Below are positions 12,401-23,032 of a stretch of 64,000 nucleotides of DNA, one piece after another. Where the stretch lies: assembly GCF_017591425.1 (NCBI RefSeq), contig NW_024466399.1, positions 372,001 through 436,000 on the forward strand, read 5' to 3'. Positions within the stretch are counted from its first letter, which is position 1. Every line of letters begins with the position of its first letter. A model generated the notes under the pieces. That model was not told the DNA's origin, ran no database searches, and worked only from the letters and a program-made list of their open reading frames with translations. Origin of the DNA: Ochotona curzoniae (lineage: Eukaryota; Chordata; Mammalia; Lagomorpha; Ochotonidae). The position numbers and the translations under genes are program-made.

Positions 12401-14306
12401 GGGATTTGGGGTTTTTTTCTCTCTTTTTTTGCATTTTACTTAAAAAGCAGGGTGATGGCAAGAAAGGCACCCTGGCCATAGATTGTGGGCATCTTCTTAA
12501 AAAGACTTGTGTGGCTTTTGATTTTGATTGTTTTTGTGTTTATTTCAAAGAGAGAAATGTCTTCCATCTGCTGGTTCGCTCCTCAAATGCCGGCAGCAGC
12601 TGGGGCTTGGCCAGGCTGGCATCAGGAGGCAGGAACTCCATCTGGGTCACTCACTGGGGTGGCACCTGAGCCCCTAGCCACTGCTCCTCAGGGTCTATAT
12701 TAGAGAAACCTGGCATTGGCAGAAGAGCTGGGGTTTGAACATTAGACTTGAACAAGATGGGATGCTATGGTGTCCCAATCAGGTCTTTTTTTTTTTTTTT
12801 AAGATCTATTTATTTTTATTGCAAAGTGAAATATACAGAGAGGAGGAGAGACAGAGAGGAAGATCTTCCGTCTGATGACTCACTCCCCAAGTAAGCTCAA
12901 CGGCCGATGCTATGCTGATCCAAAGCCAGGATCCAGGAACTTCTTCCGGGTCTCCCACACGTGGACAGAGTTCCAAGGCCTTGGGCCGTCCTCGACTGCT
13001 TTCCCAGGCCACAGCAGGGAGCTGGATGGGAAGTGGAGCTGCTGGGATTAGAACCGGCACCCATATGGGATTTCGGGGCATTCAAGGAGAGGACTTTAGC
13101 CATTAGGCCACGGCGCCAGGCCCCCAACCAGGTCTTAACCCACACTGACACCTGAGTGTCTTTCATCTAATTTCACGCCCCTCTGGATGTTGCAGGTGGC
13201 AGAGAAGGGATACTCAGACATGCGACTATGATAGGCACAGCTCCATCATCCTCGTTTTTAGTTTTAAATAGTAACTTAAATGAGGTAATTTAAATTGAAT
13301 AGGAAGCTAATTAGGAACCTTGAAGTGTGTTACAAATGTTAGGATCTGGCTTAATAATAATAGCATATTCTTTCACGGTCGTTGGGCACCATTTGAGATG
13401 TAGTGTTTCCAGCAGCCTTGATGAATTCCTTGCCTTTCAGGTGTCAGTGGAAGAGAAAACCTCCTGAACCTGATTGCCACGTTGTTGGTCCTGCAGTTTT
13501 TTTGCACCATGTTGGAACATGAGGGAATCGTTGTCAAGTCCTGGAGGACGTTGGATGCATCTTCCACCTCCAGGTAGCTTTTGTCACACCAAGAAGCACC
13601 TGACCTGTACAGTCCGCATTTTGTCAATAAGCCTTGTAAAGGAAATTTGGGGAGCACCTTACCCAGTCTCCTGCAGCAGGCAGGGCTGACCCAGTTTTCT
13701 TGCCAAAGGCCACTAAGGAAACAGGTCCTGAGAGTCTCCCTGTGTCTTGCACTGCAGCCCCAGTCTCCCAGCTCCTGGTTAGCACCTCTTCGTAACAGTG
13801 CGTTCATCCCGCCTGCCTTTCAGAGATCCTCAACATGAACAGTTGCAGGGCCTGGGGCAACCCACATTCCATAGGTCTGAGTATTTGGCAGTTATCAAGC
13901 AGACTAGCAAACGACTAAGTAAATGTGTCTGCTCTCCTGCCTCGACAGCTGCAACTTCATAGTCGCCTGCGGGTGCCAGGGTCACACTGAATCCTTGTTT
14001 GACCACTGGCAATCTTGGAGTGCCCACTTACATACCCCACGTCACCCACCAACAAGCCCAAGCGTACCCCACACATCGGGTGACCCTGCAGACCTAGTGA
14101 TGTGTTAGCCCAGTTCAAACTCGGGAGGACAAGCCAGGAGGACCCTGCAAGTAGTCTCAGGACCGTCTGGTCAGGGAATGCTGTGGCTCCAAGGTCTCCA
14201 GGGAGGCTATGGGCTGTTTGAGAGCCTTTTTTAAGGGTTCTATGTGGGCACAGTCTCTTTTCCCTGCAGACTCTGACCCCGTGGCAAGATGAATTTCCCC
14301 TTCAGC

Positions 14307-14347
<41 letters not shown>

Positions 14348-15195
14348 CTTCAAAATACTGCTACCCACTTGTTTGTATGTGATTTGCTAATGTTCTTTTA
14401 AAGACCTGGTAAGGAGAAAACTAACAGAAAAACATTACCTGTTGATAGAGGGAGAGACTACGATAGATAAGTTCCTTGTAATGGATGATGTTTTGCTGGT
14501 TTTATCCAAAGATGTATGCTTATGCATTTAATTTATGGGAAAGTCAGAAATCAAAATTACAGAGAGAGGCACTCTCCCATTTGCTGTTGTATTCCCCAAA
14601 TGGCCACAATGGCCACAGCTGGGCTGGGCCAACATCAGGAGCCGGGAGCTTCATTCGGGCCTCATGTGGGTGCCATGAGCCGGAACACCCGGTTTGTCTT
14701 CTGCTGATTTCCCCAATGCCTGAGCAGGGAGTTGGCCTCCAAGTGCAGCAGCCAGGTCGTACATTTTTTATTTATTGGAAAGTCAGATATACAGAGAGGA
14801 GGAGAGACAGAGAGGAGGAGAGATAGAGAGGAAGATCTTCCGCCCGATGATTCATTCCCCAAGTGAGCGCAACAGCCGATGCTATGCCAATCTGAAGCCA
14901 GGATCCAGGAACCTCTTCTGGGAATCCCACACGGGTGCAGGGTCCCAAGGCTTTGTGCCATCCCCAACTGCTTTCCCAGGCCACAGGCAGGGAGCTGGAT
15001 GGGAAGTGGAGCTGCCGGGATTAGAACCAGCACCCATATGGGATCCCGGCACGTTCAAGGCGAGGACTTTAGCTGCTAGGCCACGCCACCGGGCCAGGTC
15101 CTACATTTTTTTAAGGAGGCATTTACTACGTAAATGGCAGAGATGGCTGAAGCTGAGCCACGGTCAAACCCAGCAGTCAGGAGCCTATAACGGGT

Positions 15196-15248
<53 letters not shown>

Positions 15249-15553
15249 TTTTGGCAGAATTATTTTGTCTAATAAAATATTGTAGAATTGGTATCACATC
15301 ACATTTCACACAGTCATCCTGTGAAATTGATGGACATTTTTTTTTTTTAACTAGGAAAATCCTTTGGAGATATACTGAGAAAATAAAGAAAGCAAATGAA
15401 TGGGTGAAAAGAATGGAAGGACAATATTCGTCCATCTGCCAGCGGCTTGAACTGGGCAAAGACTGGGAATCGGCCACCAAGCAGCTCCTGGGGATCGAGC
15501 CGGGTGACCCAGCCTCTCCGCTCCATAGAGCTCTTAGCCAAAGCCAAGGCTGA
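5214..15553 (+). CDS. PARP4: PARP4 (vault PARP), C-terminal third: last four coding exons, gene truncated by the window start
   Basis: PARP4 is the ADP-ribosyltransferase of the vault ribonucleoprotein; its C-terminal region binds major vault protein. Four exons join in phase: 5214-6485, 8068-8167, 13441-13573 and 15355-15553, encoding 567 residues and a stop. All introns are GT-AG. The first exon encodes the acidic and proline-rich segment. The other three encode the conserved tail, recognised by DGFWKLTPELG, a hydrophobic LLNLIATLLVLQF helix, EWVKRMEGQYSSIC, RLELGKDWESATKQLLG and a terminal SQSQG, all close to human PARP4 as I remember it. The human protein is about 1,724 residues, so the BRCT, catalytic, VIT and VWA domains lie upstream of the window. 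No frameshift or premature stop is seen, so this looks like the functional locus. The ends of the tail exons are secure; the start of the first exon is a splice prediction. Confidence 0.93.
5538..5836 (+). repeat. In-frame minisatellite within PARP4 exon (four 84/87-bp units)
   Basis: Units start with AGC CC(A) at 5538, 5622, 5709 and 5793 (spacing 84, 87, 84 bp). Each encodes SPAPI or SPAF, a proline run, an EVIP or GGIP turn and a Ser/Ala/Phe-rich spacer. The fourth unit is degenerate. Because every spacing is a multiple of three, copy-number changes keep the frame. Confidence 0.9.
6486..8067 (+). other. PARP4 intron, repeat-poor
   Basis: I see no SINE, LTR or exon-like conserved frame here. 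It is ordinary unique intron sequence ending in a T-rich tract and ttcttag. Confidence 0.6.
8068..8167 (+). CDS. PARP4: PARP4 third-last coding exon
   Basis: A 100-nt exon entering in phase 0 and leaving one base (G) of a glycine codon. The acceptor is tttcttag and the donor TTAG|gtaagt. It encodes DGFWKLTPELGVMLN followed by an amphipathic helix ending in KGIGSL. This is the most recognisable PARP4 tail exon and sets the frame for its neighbours. Confidence 0.93.
8717..9038 (-). mobile_element. C-SINE, young
   Basis: Full length; flanked by gagagaagaac / gagagaagagc duplications. Confidence 0.93.
9200..9530 (+). mobile_element. Old diverged SINE
   Basis: ggggccagttaagcc head, ccctgctgatgcacctgagaaa and gtctcccacgtgggtgg. 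Confidence 0.5.
10028..10287 (+). mobile_element. Old SINE, 5' part (its tail lies at 11788-11815)
   Basis: Split by the LTR at 10288. The tail gactttcagataaataaatct reappears right after the LTR. Confidence 0.7.
10288..11787 (+). mobile_element. Solo LTR (same family), interrupted by a young C-SINE, inside an old SINE
   Basis: It begins TGGGGTCCGTGCAG and ends CTGGACTCCGGCA. A gtaaataaaaagg poly(A) signal lies near 11,658. A SINE at 10556-10886 splits it. Its flanks (10,028-10,287 and 11,788-11,815) are the two parts of one older SINE, giving three insertion layers in PARP4 intron sequence. Confidence 0.82.
10556..10886 (+). mobile_element. C-SINE, young, nested in LTR
   Basis: Head gggcccggcgcggtggcg, A-rich tail; 17-bp duplication aagagttaatgtcgctg at 10539-10555 and 10887-10903. 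Confidence 0.96.
12070..12775 (-). mobile_element. Old SINE fragments (12070-12200, 12540-12775)
   Basis: Ancient copies keeping ccagctgctaggttactcccc and ttccatctgctggttcgctcc. Confidence 0.55.
12786..13124 (-). mobile_element. C-SINE
   Basis: Full length; aatcaggtctt / aaccaggtctt duplications flank it. Confidence 0.93.
13441..13573 (+). CDS. PARP4: PARP4 penultimate coding exon
   Basis: A 133-nt exon completing the split glycine and ending with two bases of an arginine codon. The acceptor is tgcctttcag and the donor CCAG|gtagct (weak beyond GT). It encodes GVSGRENLLNLIATLLVLQF, then a helix with HEGIVVKSW and a serine-rich end. It aligns by eye with the conserved hydrophobic helix of the vault-binding region. 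Confidence 0.92.
14312..14345. repeat. (CA)n microsatellite
   Basis: 17 uninterrupted CA units in the last PARP4 intron. Confidence 0.98.
14520..15200 (-). mobile_element. Old SINE split by a younger C-SINE (14769-15095)
   Basis: The outer copy is at 14520-14753 and 15111-15200. The inner full-length copy is bounded by aggtcgtacattttt / aggtcctacattttt (14754-14768, 15096-15110). Confidence 0.88.
15199..15245. repeat. (GT)n microsatellite
   Basis: About 23 GT units in the last PARP4 intron, 110 bp before the terminal exon acceptor. Confidence 0.98.
15355..15553 (+). CDS. PARP4: PARP4 terminal coding exon
   Basis: The acceptor is tttttttttaactag. The exon completes AG|G (Arg) and codes for 65 residues and TGA at 15551-15553. 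It contains WRYTEKIKKANEWVKRMEGQ, RLELGKDWESATKQLLG and the C-terminal ASPLHRALSQSQG. This is the end of the major-vault-protein interaction region. Confidence 0.94.
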
Positions 15554-15720
15554 AGCCGGTGCCACTGTGTTTTCATTCTTTTCCATGCGTCTGTATGCAA
15601 AATAATCATATGCAATTGAGAGCTTATAATTAGTCTTACATGATTTTATTCAGCATAGCAATCAGAATGGATCATTTGAATCAATTAGCAAGAAAGAATA
15701 AAATGAAAAAATGCTGTGTC
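15554..15720 (+). terminator. PARP4: PARP4 3' UTR and poly(A) signal
   Basis: An AATAAA lies at 15697-15702, 144 bases after the stop, in an A-rich stretch (agaaagaataaaatg) followed by a T/G-rich tract (about 15720-15790) suited to cleavage. It is the first canonical signal downstream and gives a short 3' UTR free of SINEs. Confidence 0.65.
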
Positions 15721-15784
15721 AGCTTCTTTTTCCCTCTGTGTCTGGTTTTTTGTATTTTTGTTTTTTGTTTGTTTGTTTGCTTTG

Positions 15785-16090
15785 TTTTTGAGATGAACTT
15801 ATTTTTATGGGAAAGTCAGATACTCATAGGAGGAGAGACAAAATGGAAGCCCTTCTGTCTGTTGATTCATTTTTCAGGCGGCCGTGATAGCTGCAGCTGC
15901 AGCTGAGCCAATCTGAAACCAGGAACCAGGAGCCTCTTCCAAGTCTCCACGCAGGTCCAGGGTCCCAAGGCTTTGGGCCGTCTTCTACCGCCTTCCCAGG
16001 CCACAAGCAGGGAGCTGGATGGGAAGCGGGTCGCAGGGACACAAACTGGTGCCCATGGCAAGGAAATAAGGACTAGGCTACCACGCCTGA
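15785..16090 (-). mobile_element. C-SINE just beyond the PARP4 3' UTR
   Basis: gaacttatttttatgggaaagtcag to ggctaccacgcc; moderately diverged. Confidence 0.85.
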
Positions 16091-17399
16091 TTGCCCTTTA
16101 TTGGGAAATACATGTGGGTAATGCTGGGTTCAGTTCCTGCCCGCGTCCTGGGGGCTCATGGAGACAGACCTAGCCGGACTGATGGATCAGGCAGGAAGGA
16201 AGTGACGAATGCCTTCTGGATTTAACCCTAACCTAACCCTTCACATCCCTTCATCCACTTCCGGCTACTTAGAGAAAGAAGCCGGGGGTCCCAGCAACGC
16301 TTTCAGTCTGGCTGTGGCCAATACATCTTCTCACCAGCTCCAGGGCTACCGACAGGTTCTGCAATCATCTTCCGGAAGCTTTCTCATTTCGCACTTGAAT
16401 TCTGTGCACTGCTTGGGGGTTCATCGTGTGGAAGGTGTAAGATCACTGCATCTTCCCCTCAACCCGACTGCTTCCAGACCCTTAGCCCACCTCTGTGGAA
16501 AACCCTGGTTTCCTCTTGCACTCCTTGCAGCTTTAGCGCTCCCCACCATCCCGTCCGTGCCTGTCCCAGCTTCCCAGCTGCCATCAGTTGCCTTTTTCAA
16601 GTTCTGTTTTCTAGCGTTCAAAGTATGCCCCACGAACCTGAAAAAGGAAACAGGGGCCGAGCTTTGACCTGTAGTTGGAAATTTTCCTTTGAACAAATAG
16701 ACACAGGAAAAAGTAGCCTAAGAGACATCTGCTTGGGTCTTACAGAAAAATAAATGCAATAACAGGGCTCCTTTTTGATTTTGTATTATTTATTTTATGT
16801 GGTTGGAAGGGAAAAGCAGAGAGCGCCACCGGTGCCAGTTCAGTCTTGAAATGCCTGTAACAGCCTGGCGAAGCCAGAAGCTTGCACCTCAAGTCAGGGC
16901 TCCCAAGTGGATGGCAGAAACACGACGACCTGAGCCATCACTGCCATGTCCCAGCGTGCGCGCTAGCAGGAAGCAAGAGCAGGAGATGCAGACATCTCGG
17001 CCACTTTGCTGTGTCCCTGCTCGCCCCCTGATTGCAGATTCTCATAACCCTGAAGAACAAGAAACCAGGAGGAAAGTGCTTCTGCCTGGCTCGGCAGTGG
17101 GGAAGGTGTGTGCCCTCAGCAAGTCTAATTCCACCTGCAGCAGAGCCTACATGTTAAAACAGGGGCCAGCGGCCCAGGCACCTGAACCATCATCCACCAT
17201 CGATGCTCCTCCTAGGATGCACTGGCAGGGAGCTGGACTGGAATCTGCACTTCAGTGTAGGGTGTCGGCCTCACAACAGAGCTTTGCTCTGAATTTCTGT
17301 TTTTAGTCTCAGGTTTTCACAGATGTTTACAAGCACCTTCCTATAACTCCCAGTTGGTAAAGCTGTGTTTTACAAAAGCTCCTTACTGCGGGGATACCA

Positions 17400-17404
<5 letters not shown>
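16091..17404. other. Intergenic, repeat-poor
   Basis: It holds the short telomere-like motif at 16222. A 152-codon open frame (16209-16667) has no recognisable domain and is probably chance. Confidence 0.5.
16222..16242. repeat. Short interstitial telomere-like motif
   Basis: It reads ttaaccctaacctaaccctt: one exact and two near-exact CCCTAA units. It is too short to be more than a possible repair scar or chance. Confidence 0.6.

Positions 17405-17432
<28 letters not shown>
17405..17432. repeat. (TA)n microsatellite at a SINE tail
   Basis: TA units abut the poly(T) of the minus-strand SINE at 17433. Confidence 0.97.
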
Positions 17433-17441
<9 letters not shown>

Positions 17442-18215
17442 TTTTTAAAGATTATTTTTACTGAAAGGCAGATTTACAGAGAGAAGGAGAGACAAAGATC
17501 TTCCATCCATTGGTTCACTCCCCAGCGGCCACAACGGCCAGAACTGAGCCAATCCAAATCCAGGAGCCAGGAGCCTCCTCCGGGTCTCTCCACATGGGTG
17601 CAGGGTCCCAGTGCTCTGGGCCGTCCTCCACTGCTTTCCCAGGCCACAAGCAGGGAGCTGGATGGGAAGTGAAGATCCTGCTTGGAATGTCCACATCTCA
17701 CATTGGTGCCTGCCCAGATTCTGGTCCCAGAGTCTCACTTCCAGTGCTAGCTCCCTGAAGTACACCCTGCGAGCTCCCTGCCAGCCACCTGGGAGAACTG
17801 GACTGAACTCTGGGCTCCTGGCTGTCCTAGGCTTTTGGGACAGTGATCTAATATGTAGAATTCTTTCTCTGCCTTTCAGACTTTTTAAAACTTTAAATAT
17901 TAGGTATCTATTGGCTGCATGGGTTTTGCCTAATCTATCATGTTCCAACCTGGCTACCTTTGGTGATAGAGGCTCTGATTCTCTTTAAATTATTATTTTT
18001 GCATTTGAGAAACAGACAGTATACTTTCCATTTGCTGGTTCACCACCCAGAGGTCAAAGTCAGGAGGCCGACTCAGTTTCTCCTACGAGTGGAAGGAACA
18101 CTCTAGCTGAGCCATCTCAACTGACTGCAAGTGGCTCCCTGGGTGGGCAGCTGGGGTCAGCAGCCAGAGCCGAGTCCGAGCACTTGAATGTGGCAGGTGG
18201 GCATCTTCACTTCCA
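17433..18215 (-). mobile_element. Truncated C-SINE (17433-17680) and an older SINE (17990-18215)
   Basis: The first ends at ctggatgggaagtgaag without its head. The second is strongly diverged (catttgctggttcaccaccc). Confidence 0.75.
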
Positions 18216-18244
18216 AGGCTTTGTGTTTTTATTTTAAGTACTTT

Positions 18245-18566
18245 CTAAAAAAGATTTATTTTTATTGGAAAGGCAGATATACAGAGAGGAAAAGAGACAG
18301 AGAGGAAGATCTGTCTGATGATTCATTCCCCAAGTGAGCGCAGCGGTCGGAGCCAAGCTGATCTAAAGCCAGGAGCCAGGAGCCTCTTCCGGGTCTCCCA
18401 CGCAGGTGCAGGGTCCCAAGGCTTTGGGTCGTCCTCCACTGCTTTCCCAGGCCACAGGCAGGGAGCTGGATGGGAAGCAGGGCTGCAGGATTAGAACCAG
18501 TGCCCATATGGGATCCTGGGCAAATTCAAGGCAAGGACTTAGCCGCTAGACTACCACCCTGGGCCC
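18245..18566 (-). mobile_element. C-SINE
   Basis: Full length, duplication ttaagtacttt at 18234-18244 and 18567-18577. Confidence 0.95.
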
Positions 18567-18664
18567 TTAAGTACTTTGGAATGGAAAAGTGTTTCTGCCT
18601 TGAGTATATGTGATACATCTTCTTTCCCCTCTTTGGACTTGAAACATATTCAATGGTTCTGTTT

Positions 18665-20245
18665 TAAAAAATTATTATTATTAAAAATATAGCCGAGGGG
18701 GATGCATGCCCATGCGGGCCTCTGATTAGGATGGACAGGGTCAGGTCCTGAGGAAGGTGGTGGGACAAATGTTCTCTTTTTTCCCTCCTGTGGAACAGGA
18801 GGAGCTCCGTGCTGTCAGAGTTCATCAGCACCCAGGGGTGGGATGGTCTTTTGATGACGCCTTTGAGAGCCCCGATGTGGGGAACAGTGTTCTGAGGGTG
18901 CCACTTCAGTGGATATGATAGTTCTGGGAAGTTGCTGGTTTTGTTGCTACAGGGTTGAGAAGATCTTTCCAAGGTCTATGGGTGACAAATTTCACCTTAG
19001 AGCATCCAAAGACAGAGACTTGCCACAAAGCTTGGCCAGGAAAGTAGCTCAACCTGTTCTGCTTTCCATTCTCTGACAAGGGAGTTGATATCCCCTGCCA
19101 GCCTAGCTGAGCTGGCTGTCATTTCTGCCTTGTGCATCTGGACACGGTGTCCACTGCACAGGCGTCAGCAACTGAGGAGGCCCAGTCCTGACACATGCAC
19201 TCCAAGGTTGGACCACACGTTTTGTGATTCTCCCAGTGGCCGGGGTCCTAGTGTAGCAGTCTAGCTGGGAAAGTCCTCCAGGAAACCTCACTGCCCACAG
19301 CCATGGTCTTTGCTTTTGCCAGTGGGAGCTGGAGCCTAGCAGGGGAGTCCCCAGAGTTCCCCACCAGCCCCATTCCCGGCTCTGGGTTTTGCGCTCTGGG
19401 CTTGGTTAATGCCAAATGTCTGTTAACTATAGCAGTATGCCAACTTAATTGCTTTTCTATGTTTTTAAAAGGTAAGTAGGAAAAGCAGGGAACTCTCAGC
19501 TGGAACCCACCATCCCAACCCTGGGGTAGGCAGGTGGGTTACAGATCCCCTGGGGAACATATCGGATTAGGGGCTCTGGGCACAAACCGGAGTAGGAGTG
19601 GCTGAGAGCATGTTTAATAGTGGAGAAATGACTTCTGGGGGTCTTCCACAGACCGTGTCACTGCACTTGCAGGTAGGTGAGGGAGCCGAGGCAGAGTGGT
19701 TTAAAGGGGGAAAACCCAGAGGTGAGCCCAAGACACCCACCCGCATGAGAGACCTAGGCTGGGCTGAATAGCATTCGCTACTTGTTGGCACATCTGAAAA
19801 CCGGACCTGGGGACATGTCTGTCTGAGCTAGGCTGCAGTACCTGTTGGTAAGTGTCAGGTAGGGCTGCAGCACCCACCAGAACATGACAGAACTGGATCT
19901 GAGGGCGGATCCTGTAGGAGAATTGTGGGCTTGCCTCTGTGGGACGGCTGCACCCACCTGTTTATGCAGAGAATGGGGGTGGGGACAGGCTGAGCCTGGC
20001 TGGAGCACAGAACTGACAGGAGCCAATATGACACTTGTGGGAACTGGGGCTTGGAGAAGGCTGGGCATCTGTTGGCACATGCAAAGGCTGGGACTGAGGG
20101 CAGACCATGCCAAGCAGGGTTGGGATGGTGGATTCCAGCTGGGAGTTCCCTGCCTTCCCCACTTACCTTTTGAAAAATGTAGAATAAGCAACTAAACTGG
20201 CATACTGCTATAGTTAACACAAATTTGGCATCAACCAGGCCTAGA
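18665..20245. repeat. Unnamed lagomorph repeat family, block B (internally inverted)
   Basis: The head modules are in the usual order (ccgatgtggggaacagtgttctgag, gatagttctggga, ccaaggtc). From about 19,400 the tandem region is reversed (ctgcagcacccaccag on the + strand). It is bounded by inverted arms at 19,400-19,530 and 20,110-20,240. Confidence 0.6.
19400..20240. repeat. Inverted repeat, ~130-bp arms, ~580-bp spacer
   Basis: The left arm (19,400-19,530) and the reverse complement of the right arm (20,110-20,240) share ttaactatagcagtatgcc, aaaaggtaagt, gcagggaactc and ccaccatcccaaccct in the same order, with scattered mismatches (roughly 85% by eye). Confidence 0.88.
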
Positions 20246-21295
20246 ATGCCTGCCAGCTACAGGCTGTTTTCCTCCCGGCAGTGTAACACTTGCCTAGATA
20301 CAAGGCAAGTTGCCGACAGCAGGGGTAGGTTCAACTGTTGTGCAGAACTTCCTACATTCTAGATTGATCTGTTTCCCTTTCCTCTGCTCCCTGTGTCCTT
20401 TCAAAGGGACATTAGATCGGAAGGGCATAGATTCAGAACCAACATTTTTGTCAACAGGAGGTCCACAGTCGGGTTGCGTTACTCTTGGTGGGACGGCGGT
20501 GATGGGTGGGCTTTGATTGTGAGGATGGTACTCCCCAATAGTCTGTACTCTGGTGACACTGTGAGTCACTCAACATTCAGCTCCTCAGCTATCTTTCCCT
20601 TAATTAAAATGACCTTCTAGATCATTCTCTTTTCTCTTAAATGTTTATTGTTGTTTGTCTTAATGGCAAATTCACGTAGAGATGTTGCGAGTTGACCAAA
20701 TCTATTCCAGAAATGAGTCAGAGGCAAATTCTTAGAAGCTTGGGAGTCTATTCACTCACTGGCACCAACCAGTGGACTGTCCATCCCACCACACGTGGAA
20801 AAGGGGAGAAGCTCCGATCAGCTGTGTTTAGAGGTTCTTAAGCTGCTATCATTCTACCAACCTAAGAAGGCACTGCGCATGATGTGAATTATTCAATCAA
20901 CCAAGCTTACATCAGTGCACAACACAAATGATCCAATCAACTGTAGTGGAACACAGATACCCAGTTTAAGCATCATGCACTTTATTCCATCAGTAAGAGT
21001 CACATCAAATGGCAGAACTAGGCAAATAGGACCTTCCAATTCTATTTACAGAAAAATTTGGGTCAATCAGTTTTCTGCCTGAGCTGCAAGTGAAAAGCAA
21101 GATCTCATCCTGGAATGAGATACGCACTCTCAATTCTCTTTCAGGACTTGCTAGGAACTCAAGGTTATGGCAAAGGTCAAGTAATGGACACGTCCCAAAA
21201 GTGTTGCAGTCTTACGTTCACCATTTTCTATTGCCTGGGCTGTCACAGACACAGATTCCGTTAGTTCTTTTCAGCTTAGCTCTTTTTGGTTTGCT
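20246..21295. other. Intergenic, unrecognised
   Basis: No gene and no repeat family I can name; only short chance frames. Confidence 0.45.
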
Positions 21296-21627
21296 GCCAT
21301 GAGCCCAAACACCAGATGCAGCGGATCACACAGAAGGTTTTATTCCAATGGGAATGAGAGCCCCAGAACAGGAATGGAGGCAGAGATGTCTCCTGCCATG
21401 GTGGACTGAGGGGGCTCCACGGGAAATGGGGAGCAAGCCGAAGGAGGGTGGGGGAAGGATGGCACACAGGCGGGAGTACCAGGGGTGGGCGTCAGGGGTC
21501 GCGAGGGATTGGTGGATGTGGCAGTCAGGCATGGTGCCATGAGATTACAGTGGATTGATGGGAACAAGGTCACGAAGTTACAGCAGATTGGCTGCCAACC
21601 AAATTTGAAACTAAACAGCACAGAAAT
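21296..21627 (-). mobile_element. Possible LTR fragment
   Basis: The minus strand reads attggaataaaaccttctgtg followed by a U5-like tail ending ctcatggcagc. It precedes the poly(T) head of a repeat block. Family unknown. Confidence 0.38.
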
Positions 21628-22109
21628 CTTTTTTTTTTTTTTTTTAATAATGATTACATGGTTGATCAGGATGGGAAGGATCAAGGTTGAGGGAAAATTG
21701 GGTGAATTCATTGCTTCCAAATTGGCTATTGCTTCTTGTTGTTCCCAGAGAAAGGGGAGAAACAAAGGAAAAAACCACCCACGACTTTCCACACGTCCCA
21801 GTACTCAACGATGAGGAACCGCTGCCTCGTATCAACCCAGAGTCTCAATGTGTGCACATGCCGAGGGTTCTGTCCAAGTGGTTTGGATAGTTCTGAAATG
21901 CTGCCAATTTCACCAATCCGAGGATGATGTCACCCTCCCGGTGTCCATTGGCTCCATGCACTGAGATTTTTTGCTGTCATCGTTTGTTTGGGGTAGTTGT
22001 TCAGTTTGTTCTGTTCTGCTACAGCACCAAATATGCTGCCATATTCTCTTTTTATAACAGGGCCTGTGTCCACTGCTCCACCTTTTTATTTAGTAGGGCA
22101 TATTCTTGC

Positions 22110-22500
22110 AGGCGAGTCCAAGTGGCTGGGCCAGGTGTCCCAAGTATCACTGAATCCCTGTCCCCTGGGGCTCATAAACTCAACATCTACCTAGTAGCTG
22201 GGCCCCAGGGCACGGGACAGGAGACCCAAGCCCTGCCAGATCCCCTGGGGCTCATAAACTTGCCCCCACCTTATAGTTAGTCCCCAGGACCCAGGCCAGG
22301 TGTCCTGAGCCCCGCCAGATCCCCCACCCCTGGGGCTCAGGAACCCAACATACACCTAGAAGGTGGGCCCCAGGATCTACCCACACCCCACCAGTACCCG
22401 TATCCCTGGGACTCAGGAACCCATTCCCACCACACATGTGGGCCTCATGACCTGAGCCAAGCTCCCCAAGCCCTGTCAGAACCCCTGTCCCTGGGGATTC
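22110..22500. repeat. ~80-bp tandem array within block C
   Basis: Cores (t)cccctggggctca start near 22161, 22241, 22327, 22403 and 22489 (spacing 76-86 bp), each followed by a ggcccca and a gagcc segment. Divergence between units indicates an old array. Confidence 0.8.
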
Positions 22501-23032
22501 CTTTATCCCGATGGGCCCAGGCTCACATGACTTGCCTCACCCTCAGCATCCACAGTCTTACTGAGCAGCCTGGCCTGGTCTAGTCTGCCCCCTGTTCCAG
22601 CTCCTGTTGGTAGATACCACGGCCTATTCCAGCCCAGCCTCCTTGCTGTCCCAAATATAATGTGAACTGGCTGGTGTTGCGGCCCGACCTGGCTCCTCCT
22701 GCACCCTGCCCTGGTTCTCAGATGTGCCAATGGATGTTATGTGCTGGCCCAGACTGGTCTGTCCCCAGACCTGACACACATGTATCCCAGTGGGTACTGT
22801 AACCTGGCATGGTCTGGGTTGCTCCTTGCCTTGCTTCTTGCACTCTCCTGCACGGGCTGCGTCCCAATGAAGGAGTTTCCCAAGCTCCTCCATCGAGTCT
22901 CCTCCCAGTAGCAGCTCTGGCTCACACCAATGGGTCATTGGCCCAGGTTGACTTTGTCCATTTCCTATCCTGGTGAGAACAGTGGCCTTGCTCAACTGGC
23001 CACACCCATTCTGGTTCTTGTTGTTGGTTCTT

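Noticed and set aside
16222..16242. Interstitial telomere as a chromosome-fusion scar
   Set aside because: Only about three imperfect units; too short to claim more than chance or a small repair insertion.
16209..16667. 152-codon frame in the intergenic region
   Set aside because: No recognisable domain, no splice context and no known homologue; a chance frame.
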